From NCBI GenBank assembly GCA_032207245.1, contig CM063500.1, positions 79,714,105-79,778,104 of the forward strand: DNA of 64,000 nucleotides, read 5' to 3'. Source of the stretch: Pardosa pseudoannulata (taxonomy: Eukaryota > Arthropoda > Arachnida > Araneae > Lycosidae). The translations under genes were made by a program, and so were the position numbers. Positions 23,501-34,026 of the stretch are shown here, piece by piece; position 1 is the stretch's first letter; each line of letters starts with the position of its first letter. The notes under the pieces are model-generated. The model saw only the letters and a list, made by a program, of their open reading frames with translations, ran no database searches and had not been told where the DNA came from.

Positions 23501-26500
23501 ACTTCTGTACTTTTTAAACTTAGAAATATATACTAACTGTTAGCAAGGCCGAAGCCAGGATTTAGTATTCGTGGGGGCTCAAAGTGGACTGAACCCCCGC
23601 CCGTTACTTCTGTACTTTTTTAACTTAGAAATATATACTAACTGTTGTAGCAAGGCCGAAGCCAGGATTTAGTATTCGTGGGGGCTCAAAGTGGACTGAA
23701 CCCTCACCCGTTACTTCTGTACTTTTTAAACTTAGAAATATATACTAACTGTTGTAGCAAGGCCGAAGCCAGGATTTAGTATTCGTGGGGGCTCAAAGTG
23801 GACTGAACCCCCACCCGTTACTTCTGTACTTTTTAAACTTAGAAATATATACTAACTGTTGTAGCAAGGCCGAAGCCAGGATTTAGTATTCGTGGGGGCT
23901 CAAAGTGGACTGAACCCCCACCCGTTACTTCTGTACTTTTTAAACTTAGAAATATATACTAACTATTGTAGCAAGGCCGAAGCCAGGATTTAGTATTCGT
24001 GGGGGCTCAAAGTGGACTGAACCCCCGCCCGTTACTTCTGTACTTTTTAAACTTAGAAATATATACTAACTGTTGTGGCAAGGCCGAAGCCAGGATTTAG
24101 TATACGTGGGGGCTCAAAGTGGACTGAACACCCCCCGTTATTTCAGTACTTTTTAAACTTAGAAATATATACTAACTGTTGTGGCAAGGCCGAAGCCAGG
24201 ATTTAGTATACGTGGGGGCTCAAAGTGGACTGAACCCCCACCCGTTACTTCTGTACTTTTTAAACTTAGAAATATATACTAACTGTTGTGGCAAGGCCGA
24301 AGCCAGGATTTAGTATTCGTGGGGGCTCAAAGTGGACTGAACCCCCACCCGTTACTTCTGTACTTTTTAAACTTAGAAATATATACTAACTGTTGTGGCA
24401 AGGCCGAAGCCAGGATTTAGTATTCTCGGGGGCTCAAAGTGGACTGAACACCCCCCGTTATTTCAGTACTTTTTAAACTTAGAAATATATACTAACTGTT
24501 GTGGCAAGGCCGAAGCCAGGATTTAGCATACGTGGAGGCTGAAAGTGGACTGAACCCCCTCCCGTTATTTCAGTACTTTTTTAACTTAGAAATATATACT
24601 AACTGTTGTGGCAAGGCCGAAGCCAGGATTTAGTATTCGTGGGGGGTTTAAAGTGGACTGAACCCCCTCCCATTATTTTTCACTACTTTTTTTAAACTAA
24701 GAAATATATACTAACTGTTGTGGCAAGGCCGAAGCCAGGATTTAGTATTCTCGGGGGCTCAAAGTGGACTGAACCCCCTCCCGTTATTTTTCACTACTTT
24801 TTTTAAACTAAGAAATATATACTAACTGTTGTGGCAAGGCCGAAGCCAGGATTTAGTATACGTGGAGGCTCGGACTGAACCCCCTCCTGTTATATTTCAT
24901 TACTTTTTAAACTAAGAAATATATTCTAGCTGTTGTGGCAAGGCTGGAGCCAGGATTTAGTATTCGTGAGGGCTCAAAGTGGACTGAACCCCCGCCCGTT
25001 ACTTCTGTACTTTTTAAACTTAGAAATATATACTAACTATTGTAGCAAGGCCGAAGCCAGGATTTAGTATTCGTGGGGGCTCAAAGTGGACTGAACCCCC
25101 ACCCGTTACTTCTGTACTTTTTAAACTTAGAAATATATACTAACTGTTGTAGCAAGGCCGAAGCCAGGATTTAGTATACGTGGAGGCTCAAAGTGGACTG
25201 AACCCCCTCCCGTTATTTCAGTACTTTTTAAACTTAGAAATATATACTAACTGTTGTGGCAAGGCCGAAGCCAGGATTTAGTATACGTGGGGGCTCAAAG
25301 TGGACTGAACACCCCCCGTTATTTCAGTACTTTTTAAACTTAGAAATATATACTAACTGTTGTAGCAAGGCCGAAGTCAGGATGTAGTATTCGTGGGGGC
25401 TCAAAATGGACTGAACCTCCTCCCGTTATTACACTACTTTTTTTTAACTTAGAGATATATACTAACTGTTGTAGCAAGGCCGAAGCCAGGATTTAGTATA
25501 CGTGGAGGCTCAAAGTGGACTAAATCCCCGCCCGTTATTTCACTACATTTTTAACTAAGAAATATATATTAACTGTTGTGGCAAGGCCGAAGACAGGATT
25601 TAGTATATGTGGAGGCTCAAAGTGGACCGAACCTCCTCCCGTTATTACACTACTTTTTTAACTTAGAAATATATATTAACTGCTATGGCAAGGCCGAAAC
25701 CAGGATTTAGTATTCGTGGGGGCTTAAAATGGACTGAACCACCGCCCGTTATTTCACTACTTTTTTAACTAAGAAATATATACTAGCTGTTGTAGCAAGG
25801 CCGAAGCCAGGATTTAGTATACGTAGAGGCTCAAAGTGGACTGACCCACCTCCCGTTATTTTTCACTACTTTTTTAACTAGGAAATAAATAACCTATTAA
25901 AAAATTAAATAAAAAAATCTCATATTAATATTTGTTACAAATAACTTCATTAAAATTTAATTTATTTTATATTTTTTAATTAGAAATATATCCATGTTGT
26001 AGCAAGGCCGTCATATGACGGATCATTAACTTAGCGGTTCACAACAATTCCCCAATTATTTCACTACTTTTCGATATCTAGAAATATATAATAATGTTGT
26101 ACTTTACCCCATGGAGTTTTGAGGTAGGAGGGTCAGGTCGATTGTTTAGGAACTGCACCCCTCTTTCACTGACTTTTTTAACTTAGAAAAAACTGACAAC
26201 TTTTATGGCTTTGTAAATCTCTATTTTGAAGTATTTCGTTTGCGGTAACAGATGTATCTCTAATTGAACCCCCTGCCTTATTTTTTCTCATAATTTTTTT
26301 ATACCTTTAGAAATATTATAATATTAAAAAATTAAATAAAAAAATCTCATATTAATATTTGTTACAAATAACTTAATTAAAATTATATAAAATTTAATAT
26401 TATATATGATAAGTGCATAAAATATTATCTACTGAACAGTATTTAGCATATTTTTTGGAGATTTTTTTCCTGGATGTGTTCCACTCGGAGGGTTAAAATT

Positions 26501-28633
26501 TTTAATTTTCCAGAACTGTAAAGTACACTGTGGGGAATATAAAAAAATGGTTTGTTTTTCGGCTGAGAATTATCGGGTACACGCTCAATAATTTGTTTAT
26601 CTTTACTGACCGCAATGTTAGATGCCAACTTTGATTTATCTTGTCATATTACGTGATAGGTTGAACAGTAGAGGTTTTAATATTGACAGTGATTATTTGG
26701 CGGTATATATTAATGATGTCCAAAATTTAGAGAATCGATTGCAAACCGTGTGGTTATATATGAAAAACAAACTCACAAACGAACAAACTTCTTAATTTTC
26801 AAAGATGTATAACTTAAACGCAAGATATTTATTCGTCCGTGAAATAGATTGACTTTTTTGTTAATATCGGTGTTAAAATTTTCATTGCAACCAATCGCTT
26901 TATAAATTCGAGGACAAACGGACAGCTATAACTTAAGCTATTATTATATAGGGGATTAGACGAACTCAAGCATTATATTAAAAAACTGAATTAAAATATG
27001 TAAAAATATATATGTTCATTGTCATTTCTCTAACTAAATTTTATTTATTCACCGCATCAATCACAACTTGATGCTTTGGGAATACAATTTTATCTAAGTC
27101 AGATTTATGAAGAATTTATTTATTTCTGAGATTCATTTAATTTGTATTAATTCTAAGTTTCTTAGAACAAGGTTTCCATATAACAGTATAAATTAATCTG
27201 ATTTGTCTCATTTTTATGTTTCTCATAACACGATTTCCATATAAATTCACAGTGGTTTCCATACAACAAAGTATAAATTAATGTATCATATTTTTATGTT
27301 TCTTCTCATAACACTATTTTCATAGACTGTGCTTCTTGATTTGATTAATTCTGAGTTTTATATAACACTGTTTTCACAGACTGTAATTTTTGATTTGATT
27401 AATTCTGAAATTTATATAACATGGTACAAATAAATGGCGTCGAAGGAGACTTGATTTAATTTCAGTAACCGCGTAAAACAATTTAGAGAAAACAAAATGG
27501 GATTAAAAAAATACAGTAGAACCTCGGTATAACGACCCCCTGTGGGACCAACATCATATGGTCGTTGTAATGACAGGTCGTTGTAACGAATTGAAAAAAT
27601 AATAAAAAAAATTGAGCAAAGAAATGATGGAACAGTACATACCTAGAGAACACTTCTATTTATTTGTATTTCCATTACTGAATTTTTGAAAAAAAGTCTT
27701 TGATTGACGCCTGTTTCAAATTCATTTGGGAATTTTTCATTATCACTGATTCCATATCCGTTAGATTTTGAAGAATATCTACAGAATTAAATTGTCCTTC
27801 ATAATATTGACCCAAGGCACTAATTGCATTGAAGGCTTCTTTTTCATTCATTACTTCAAAAGCTGGACGATTTCTTCTCCGTCGTCAGAATCGCAGATTT
27901 CTTCATTTCCGGTAATACGGGCAATAAAATCGTCCTCATTCAAATTCTCTCCGCAGCACTGTAAAGTTTCGTCTACCGCAACTAACTCATCAAAAGATAA
28001 TTGAAGATCTAAAAATTTGACACTGAGGAGATGGGTCATTTCATTAGTGTCTGGAGATTCATCTACCTAAGACATCAATATCGTACGTGACGAAAGGGTC
28101 CTTTAAGCAAACACAAAGAGAGGAGTACAGGTTTCTTGAAGTTGCACCATAGTACAATAATTTTAAAATAGTCCACTTGCTCATGAGTTCTGCGGTCAAA
28201 AATTGGCGGTCGCTCTAACGAAAATACGCTTGGGGTCGTTGTAATGATTCAAAATTAACATTATTCCTATGGTAAAATAATTGGGACTTTTTAAGATGGT
28301 CTTTCTAGCGAAGGGGTCGTTAAAACGAGGTTCTACTGTATATACATTTAAAAAATTGAAATATTTATTTATAAATTAAATTTAAGTCTGCAGTATAAAA
28401 AAATAAGAAAAATGTACTTTATTTCAATATTAAAATGAAATACTGTAAACTCTAGAATAAAGGGGGGGGGGCAGAGATTCGTTATAACGGGGTTTAACTA
28501 TAAATACTATATAACTTACTTTCTCTTTCAAGGTGGCAACTATTTTCTCTATCAGATTTACAGGAGTGTCTCTTCTATATGAACTGTAAAGTTTTGCATG
28601 ACTTTTTCCAGCAAATTGTTCTTCAGCTGCCAT
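13443..28633 (-). CDS. Class I SAM-dependent methyltransferase gene, 5 exons found, C-terminus missing
   Basis: The five exons listed separately join in phase to give 241 residues plus a split codon. The product has the SAM-binding motif I LAIDAGCGSG at residues 45-54, the acidic residue of the next strand in VYGSDVS (D71), a motif II-like stretch ending in ALHWF near 115-118, and a motif III-like VRRVLSNNGVLAV at 127-139. This is the Methyltransf_11-type fold of animal proteins usually named putative methyltransferase, related to DDB_G0268948. Such proteins transfer a methyl group from SAM to a small molecule; the substrate cannot be told from sequence. There is no signal peptide or membrane segment, so a cytosolic enzyme is expected. 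Homologues are roughly 260-300 residues, so about 20-50 C-terminal residues are missing, either in an unrecognised exon below 13443 or outside the window. No stops or frameshifts interrupt the exons, which suggests a living gene. Introns are about 8.1, 2.2, 1.0 and 3.1 kb and full of transposons. Confidence 0.88.
13689..14091 (-). mobile_element. hAT element remnant with perfect target duplication
   Basis: Ends CAGGGCTGTCCAA and TTGGACAGCCCTG, flanked on both sides by the octamer CCCTATAT (13681-13688 and 14092-14099). A minus-strand frame at 13869-13965 encodes LQVLRLATTNIDVDIPALVK and a few more residues before a stop. This is the C-terminal tail of a hAT transposase, so it is an internally deleted autonomous element. 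It lies in methyltransferase intron 4. Confidence 0.88.
14310..14660. repeat. (AT)n tract flanked by a duplicated block
   Basis: A pure (AT)n run at about 14447-14528. The block ACGAAGCACTCG.GTCAAGA.CG, then CGCAATT, then TTATTGGAATAATATAT occurs on each side (14353-14455 and 14585-14655). The tract therefore probably expanded at the junction of a tandem duplication. Confidence 0.75.
15266..15749 (+). mobile_element. hAT element remnant
   Basis: Ends CAGGGATGGGCAAAC and GTTTGTCCATCCCTG. The interior has the GGCCCGC/GCGGGCC patches common near hAT ends. At 15468-15581 (+) a short frame encodes EQMFSTLNFRKNHFRSRLTD and EHLTSFLKISSSHFEPQ before a stop. This is the C-terminal dimerisation segment of hAT transposases of the GTF2IRD2/ZBED type. 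No good 8-bp target duplication is visible. Confidence 0.82.
15793..15962 (-). repeat. tRNA-derived SINE copy 3
   Basis: Minus-strand copy with tail complement GGTTTGGTTTGG at the left, the TTTAAGCAGTAGGTCCC body, and B-box GGGTTCGAATCCCAC. The tRNA head is diverged. It lies in methyltransferase intron 4, right beside the hAT element at 15266-15749. Confidence 0.75.
15963..16637. other. Intron 4 sequence, nothing recognised
   Basis: No coding, element end or repeat is seen between the SINE at 15793 and exon 4 of the methyltransferase. Short frames at 16376 and 15861 have no family resemblance. Confidence 0.4.
16638..16732 (-). CDS. Methyltransferase exon 4
   Basis: A 95-base exon encoding FYQLTAKYHAPQAKIAMSKY, then VDIKFPFEQVQ and two bases of a split Lys codon. 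The acceptor is TCTTTCAG (16733-16740) and the donor GTAAGT lies at 16632-16637. It is too short to stand out as an open frame. It is supported by exact phase agreement with exons 3 and 5 and by the family pattern of an aromatic, charged substrate-side segment after motif III. Confidence 0.78.
17043..17312 (+). repeat. Dispersed repeat J, copy 2
   Basis: The second copy of 12565-12845, with AAGACGGACTTTCACGATGG, ACACCTGGGTCAACATCTTA and CTCCGATAGCGTGCATCTCC. It lies in methyltransferase intron 3. Scattered indels show that the copies are old. Confidence 0.75.
17767..17983 (-). CDS. Methyltransferase exon 3 (motifs II and III)
   Basis: This exon completes the split Glu codon and encodes VGPSESIPFEDGSVQLVSAG, then ALHWF, FFPEVRRVLSNNGVLAVY and a helical tail ending ...ITNLYQE. 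The acceptor is TGTTTCAG (17984-17991). The donor is placed at GAG|GTGATT, a weaker but valid site that keeps phase 0 with exon 4. The frame stays open about 16 more codons into the intron, so this 3' boundary is the least certain of the set. Codon use is visibly more GC-rich than the flanks. Confidence 0.85.
18051..18379. mobile_element. PIF/Harbinger-type MITE
   Basis: About 330 bp with ends GCCCGTTTACATGTGCCA and TGGCACATGTAAACGGC, flanked by TATA and TTATA. It is GC-richer inside, with CCCGGGTAGAAAGG. Terminus style and size fit Harbinger-class MITEs. It lies in methyltransferase intron 2, 70 bp before exon 3. Confidence 0.72.
19198..19440 (+). pseudogene. Harbinger-type nuclease, N-terminal fragment
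   Basis: Part of a 153-codon open frame. From MAIYREASLLQDEI to FSLSDKYFIHLYRLLKYLVV, NLCNKLNHELN and HTALSTETK it follows the N-terminal pattern of HARBI1-like nucleases: a F-x-L-S-D-x-x-F-x-x-x-Y-R-L segment and then an S-x-E-x-K. The frame breaks off before any catalytic residue. The upstream codons (18997-19197) show no similarity I recognise. The nearby Harbinger-type MITE may be related. Confidence 0.5.
19455..19744. mobile_element. TTAA family H MITE
   Basis: A 290-bp element with TTAA at each end and termini TTAACACTAGATT and AATCTAGTGTTAA. The stem-loop CAGTCA-AAA-TGACTG occurs near each end (about 19503 and 19709). No coding content. It lies immediately after the Harbinger fragment. 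Confidence 0.8.
19745..20217. other. Intron 2 sequence, nothing recognised
   Basis: AT-rich sequence between the family H MITE and exon 2. No element ends or coding were identified. Confidence 0.4.
20218..20378 (-). CDS. Methyltransferase exon 2 (SAM-binding motif I)
   Basis: This exon encodes YDGPLDLAIDAGCGSGQST and on to ...HRALSNVTY plus two bases of the next codon. It holds the glycine-rich SAM-binding loop and D71 of VYGSDVS. The acceptor is a pyrimidine tract ending TTTTTCAG (20379-20386) and the donor is GTAAGT (20212-20217). It joins exon 1 in phase 0 and exon 3 in phase 2. The 107-bp satellite array begins only about 60 bp before its acceptor. Confidence 0.88.
20438..25890 (+). repeat. 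107-bp satellite array, about 50 copies, inside the methyltransferase intron 1
   Basis: Head-to-tail copies of a unit around GGCAAGGCCGAAGCCAGGAT, TTAGTATTCGTGGGGGCTCA, AAGTGGACTGAACCCCC, CCGTTATTTC, TTTAAACTTAGAAATATATA and CTAACTGTTGT. Spacing between successive GCCAGG motifs is 107 bp in the regular part (for example 23651, 23758, 23865) and shorter or longer at the edges. Variants fall into recurring classes: TATTCG, TATACG or TATTCTCG before the G run, and CCCGTTATTTCAG, CCCGTTACTTCTG or CCCGTTATTTTTCAC after it. Central copies are the most alike and edge copies the most decayed. Frames through it, such as GGSKWTEPPP, are artefacts. Confidence 0.95.
25891..26500. repeat. Decayed array edge mixed with TTAA family D sequence
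   Basis: Degenerate satellite pieces at 25981-26100 and 26270-26310 alternate with sequence matching the family D element at 52283 (GAGGTAGGAGGGTCAGGTCG, CTTTGTAAATCTCTATTT, AACAGATGTATCTCT, then TGTTCCACTCGGAGGGTTAA at 26478-26496). A block of about 75 bp (TTAAAAAATTAAATAAAAAA, then CTCATATTAATATTTGTTAC) occurs twice, at 25900 and 26325. Confidence 0.7.
26500..26910 (-). repeat. Dispersed repeat G, intronic copy
   Basis: Contains AATTTTCCAGAACTGTAAAG, CTGAGAATTATCGGGTACAC, TTGTCATATTACGTGATAG, GAATCGATTGCAAACCGTGT and AACAAACTTCTTAATTTTCA. In reverse complement this corresponds to both halves of the 1.92-kb unit at 60-64 kb. Confidence 0.75.
26911..27511. other. AT-rich intron 1 sequence with short imperfect repeats
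   Basis: Several loose repeats of the form TTCTCATAACACNATTTCCATA and TTTATATAACACTGTTTTC occur at 27160-27420. No coding or element ends were identified. Confidence 0.45.
27514..28339 (-). mobile_element. pogo/Tigger-type element, internally deleted
   Basis: An 826-bp element with TA on both sides and ends CAGTAGAACCTCGGTATAAC and CGAGGTTCTACTG, the classic Tigger terminus. A minus-strand frame at 27851-28039 encodes FDELVAVDETLQCCGENLNE, DDFIARITG and an acidic DSDDGEE tail. This resembles the C-terminal end of Tigger transposases (residues after the catalytic core). It lies in methyltransferase intron 1, 180 bp from exon 1. Other isolated Tigger-like end fragments (TTCGTTATAACGGGGTT) occur near 18886 and 28480. 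Confidence 0.85.
28520..28633 (-). CDS. Methyltransferase exon 1 (start codon)
   Basis: This exon encodes 38 residues starting MAAEEQFAGKSHAKLY. The ATG has AAA immediately before it, a good animal start context, and the reading frame is open. It ends in phase 0 at ...TLKEK, followed by the consensus donor GTAAGT (complement of 28514-28519). The SHAKLYSSYR stretch is typical of the N-terminus of this methyltransferase family, just before the SAM-binding domain. Reading on into the intron gives unrelated residues and then a stop, so the open frame there is longer than the real exon. Confidence 0.85.
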
Positions 28634-28940
28634 TTTATTAACTATAGAATAAATGTCATTTAATTAACCATTATGTAAAATTTAACTTTTATAAAAATTC
28701 GGGAGGTATAAGCTTTTGTGCGATATAAAGTAAAATCAGTCAATAAATGTTTGCAAATTCTAATTCAAATTAGAAAACCTTTTCTTCTTTGCAAATATAT
28801 GTTTAAAAAAATATGTTTTATTTGTCAGTAATTAAGGAATAAGCCAGCATATATATGTTAGTTTGTAAACTTTAAGACCATACCAGATTTCTAAATTATT
28901 CATTTTATAATTTAATAATTAAAGAATACAACTTCATTCT

Positions 28941-31500
28941 AATGTTGGGGAAAATTAAAAAAATTATTATAGTTCTATAATTTGAAATAATTTTGCTCTA
29001 ACTTGCTTCTACAACTATTCATTAAAAATAACTGTAGAAACAGGACCAACATTGGGGAACAATATGTTGGTTTGTAATATTATTATAGTTCTATAATTTG
29101 AAATAATTTTGCTCTAACTTGCTTCTACAACTATTCATTAAAAATAACTGTAGAAACAGGACCAACATTGGGGAACAACATGTTGGGGGAAATTAAAAAA
29201 ATTATTATAGTTCTATAATTTGAAATAATTTTGCTCTAACTTGCTTCTACAACTATTCATTAAAAATAACTGTAGAAACAGGACCAACATTGGGGAACAA
29301 CATGTTGGGGAAAATTTAATATTATTATAGTTCTATAATTTCAAATAATTTCACTTTAACTTGTTTCTACAACTATTCATTAAAAATAGCTGTAGAAACA
29401 GGACCAACATTGGGGAACAAAATGTTGGGGAAAATTTAATATTATTATAGTTCTATAATTTCAAATAATTTCACTTTAACTTGTTTCTACAACTATTCAT
29501 TAAAAATAGCTGTAGAAACAGGACCAACATTGGGGAACAAAATGTTGGAGAAAATTTAATATTATTATAGTTCTATAATTTCAAATAATTTCACTTTAAC
29601 TTGTTTCTACAACTATTCATTAAAAATAGCTGTAGAAACAGGACCAACATTGGGGAACAAAATGTTGGAGAAAATTTAATATTATTATAGTTCTATAATT
29701 TCAAATAATTTCACTTTAACTTGTTTCTACAACTATTCATTAAAAATAGCTGTAGAAACAGGACCAACATTGGGGAACAAAATGTTGGAGAAAATTTAAT
29801 ATTATTATAGTTCTATAATTTCAAATAATTTCACTTTAACTTGTTTCTACAACTATTCATTAAAAATAGCTGTAGAAACAGGACCAACATTGGGGAACAA
29901 AATGTTGGAGAAAATTTAATATTATTATAGTTCTATAATTTAAAATAATTTCACTTTAACTTGTTTCTACAACTATTCATTAAAAATAGCTGTAGAAACA
30001 GGACCAACATTGGGGAACAAAATGTTGGAGAAAATTTAATATTATTATAGTTCTATAATTTCAAATAATTTATCTTTAACCTGTTTCTATAACTATTCAT
30101 TAAGAATAGCTGTAAAAACAGGACCAACATTGGGGAAAATTTAATAGTATTATAGTTCTATAATTTGAAATAATTTCTCTTTAACCTGCTTCTAAAACTA
30201 TTTTTTAAGAATAGCTGTAAAAACAGGAACAACATGTTGAAGAAAATTTATTTTTATATTTCTATAATTTAAAATAATTTATCTTTAACCTGTTTCTAAA
30301 ACTATTCATTATTAAGAATATCTGTAAAAACAGGACCAACATTGGGAAACAACATGTTGGGGAAAATTTCATATTATTATAGTTCTATAATTTGAAATAA
30401 TTTATCTTTAACCTGTTTCTAAAACTATTTTTTAAGAATAGCTGTACAAACAGGACCAATATTGGGGAACAACATGTTGGGAAAATTTAATATTATTATA
30501 GTTCTATAATTTGAAATAATTTATCTTTAACCTGTTTCTACAACTATTCATTATTAAGAATATCTGTAAAAACAGGACCAACATTGGGGAAAATTTAATA
30601 GTATTATAGTTCTATAATTTGAAATAATTTCTCTTTAACCTGCTTCTAAAACTATTTTTTAAGAATAGCTGTAAAAACAGGAACAACATGCTGAAGAAAA
30701 TTTATTTTTATAGTTCTATAATTTAAAATAATTTATCTTTAACCTGTTTCTAAAACTATTCATTATTAAGAATATCTGTAAAAACAGGACCAACATTGGG
30801 AAACAACATGTTGGGGAAAATTTCATATTATTATAGTTCTATAATTTGAAATAATTTATCTTTAACCTGTTTCTAAAACTATTCATTAAAAATAGCTGTG
30901 AAAACAGGACTAACATGGGATCAACATGTTTGGGAAAATTTAATATCATTATAGTTCTATAATTTGAAATAATTTTTCTTTAACCTGTTTCTAAAACTAA
31001 TTATTAAGAATAGCTGTAGAAACAGAACCAATATTGGGAAAAATTTACCATTATTATAGTTCTATATGTTGAAATAATTTATCTTTAACCTGTTTCTAAA
31101 ACTATTTTTTAAGAATAGCTGTACAAACAGGACCAATATTGGGGAACAACATGTTGGGAAAATTTAATATTATTATAGTTCTATAATTTGAAATAATTTA
31201 TCTTTAACCTGTTTCTACAACTATATGTTAAGAATAACTGTAGAAACAGGACCAACATGGGAACAACATGTTGGGGGAAAATTTAATATTATTATAGTTC
31301 TATAATTTGAAATAATTTCTCTTTAACCTGTTTCTAAAACTATTCATTAAGAATAGATGTAAAAATAGGACCAACATTGGTGAACAACATGTTGGGGAAA
31401 ATTTTATATTATTATAGTTCTATAAATTGAAATAATGTCTCTTTAACCTGTTTCTACAATTATTCATAAGAATACCTGTAGAAACAGCACCAATATTGCA
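28941..31500 (+). repeat. 120-bp satellite array, about 22 copies, upstream of the methyltransferase
   Basis: The unit has TTTAATATTATTATAGTTCT, ATAATTT.AAATAATTTCAC, TTTAACTTGTTTCTACAACT, ATTCATTAAAAATAGCTGTA, GAAACAGGACCAACATTGGG and GAACAACATGTTGGGG. Copies between 29301 and 30060 repeat at exactly 120 bp and are almost identical; later copies lose segments and diverge. CCAACAT...ATGTTGG in each unit can form a stem. The array starts about 300 bp before the methyltransferase start codon. Confidence 0.95.
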
Positions 31501-33810
31501 CAGCATTAACAGTAAGCAACATTAAGTTAGCCTCTGTTTATTTAGAAACTCCTGAATAGTGTAATATATAAAAGGTCAAATTTTAAAAAAGCTACCAAAT
31601 TTTGTAATTTTGATGATTGTTTATTCAGTAATTTTACTTCAAAATAGAGTAATCTTTTAAAGGGATAATTTTTAAACAGTCAACAGAACTTACATGTGAT
31701 GAATTGTAGAACATTATTAATTTTCATTAATATCAAGATATTCATTGACATTAAGATAATATATGTTAAGAAAGGTTTATATGTTAGCAATATCTTACAT
31801 TTGTATCAGTTTTACTTTGATATCAATCTGTTTTCATTTATCTCTTATAATAAATGCATTACCATGGAAAAGATGGTACTATTTAAAATTCTTTCTCACA
31901 TAATAAGCTTTCTTTGATACAAATTTATGAAACTATTCATTACACATTGAATAATATAATATAAACTTAAGATGTATGATGAAACTGATTCACAGTTTAA
32001 TAATTCATTTGGTATGACAATATCAAATGTGAAATTATAAGAAATAACTTTATAAAGTATGAATGTATAAATTTATAAAGCATAAACACTAAGTGCGTAT
32101 TTTGCAAAATACACATTTAGAAACATTTAGGATCTGCATTTAATGTAATGCATAACAGAAGATTATAAAATTTATAAAATAAAACTCATCATATAAAATT
32201 TTAAATAAATAATTTAAGAACTGAGTACATAAATATCAAGTTGTTTCTTAAGTACAATATTAGTAATTCACTAATATAATATTTCAGTAAACTTTCAAAA
32301 GAAAAACTGCATCATTTAAAAGCTTGTTCTTAATAATACAAGCATTATTTCTTGCTTGAGGCAGAAACAATGCTTATTATTTTAACCTTAACAATTAAAA
32401 ATGTATATTTATTTTAACATTAACAATTAAAGTACCTAATAAAATTGTTTTATACTATGTAATGTAAGTAAACTGTTCACCAGTTGTATGTTTATCATAC
32501 AACCGACCACACCAGTAAATTAAAAACATTCTAAATTAGATAAAAACAAAACAGGAAATAAATTTTTAATCAAACAAGAATGATATGACTGCATCAACAG
32601 ATAAAATTTGCATAAATTGCGTAACTAATATCTTACCAAACTCCTACAAATAGCTCAAAAAAACTAAACCGTAAGTCGTTTCTAGCAAAAAAACAATTTC
32701 AATGTCAGATATCTCTGTAAGGAGAAAATGATTTTAAGATAAAATGGGAAAAAATGATAACGTCATATCTCTCTTGTTTATAAAATATCAACTTATACTT
32801 TTTAAACTTAGTTTTATTTATTCTTATCTTCACCGGCAACTGATAAAAATCCCAACGTATTCGTAAATACATGTAACGCTAGATGGCGCTACTTATCAGC
32901 AAAGTAGAAAAATCATCATTCTAGAAACGCCTCTTTTGAGCTAATGCAAGACCGATGCGGAGTTTTATAAAAATTCTAATGATTAGATAGAGAATATTTC
33001 CCACCAACTTTCATCGAATAATAATAATAATAAAAAAATGTTTTAAATTTATTAAACTATAAAATTTTTTATTCGTACATTCAAATAACTCTCATATGTT
33101 TTATTTGTAAATTTATCCTCTTTCAATTTTTGTTTCCTTCTTTATTCCAATGAAAACAAAGTGAATACATTTTGATATTTGATAACTTGGTTTTTATGAA
33201 GGGGGGGAGCAGGAGATGGAAGGCACATCAGTCTGTTTTAGATTTTGGTGGGTTTTTTTTGACGGTCTTATGCATGTGATTTAGATTGAATAGGTTTATA
33301 TTTGATTTGGGACCAATGTTTTAAAGAAGGGGTAAATGGAAATTGGGATCTCCCATTTATCTTATAATGGAATTGTTTGAAGTTTAGTGTGTATTGTTTA
33401 CATTCTAACACACAGTCTTTGTCCATATTCAAAAATATTTAACGAAAGGAAAATTTTCGAATAATTAATGTATCACATATGGTCGCCATTGAGGATGTGT
33501 GTGTGTGGTTGGGGGGAGGGGAGGACTAGCAATGCTAAAACACCTGGCCCAGAACTTTTCAGAACCCATGAGGTCATGAAGCTGGTTCTAAAAAATTTTA
33601 ATCTCATAAAAAATGAGCAATTTGTCTAATACACATTTTTTGAAAAATAAACTTTACCTCATCCTTTATACTCTCAACAGACTTACGAAATTCCCCCCCT
33701 CTCCTATGTTGCCCCACTTGTTGCATTGTGGGGTAAAGTTGTATTATTTCATTAAACTCTTATTTTCATCATTTACATTTCACGATTTTTAGTATCTACT
33801 GTTGCCCAAT
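31501..33810. other. AT-rich intergenic stretch, nothing recognised
   Basis: No supported gene or element. There are small G-rich patches at 33200-33215 and 33500-33530. A 73-codon frame at 31696 has no protein-like features beyond AT composition. Confidence 0.45.
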
Positions 33811-33837
33811 ATGTGTGGTATTACCTGTTATGAAGAT

Positions 33838-34026
<189 letters not shown>

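Noticed and set aside
20438..31500. CRISPR array
   Set aside because: The repeats are contiguous 107- and 120-bp units without unique spacers of constant size, in an intron-containing eukaryotic genome.
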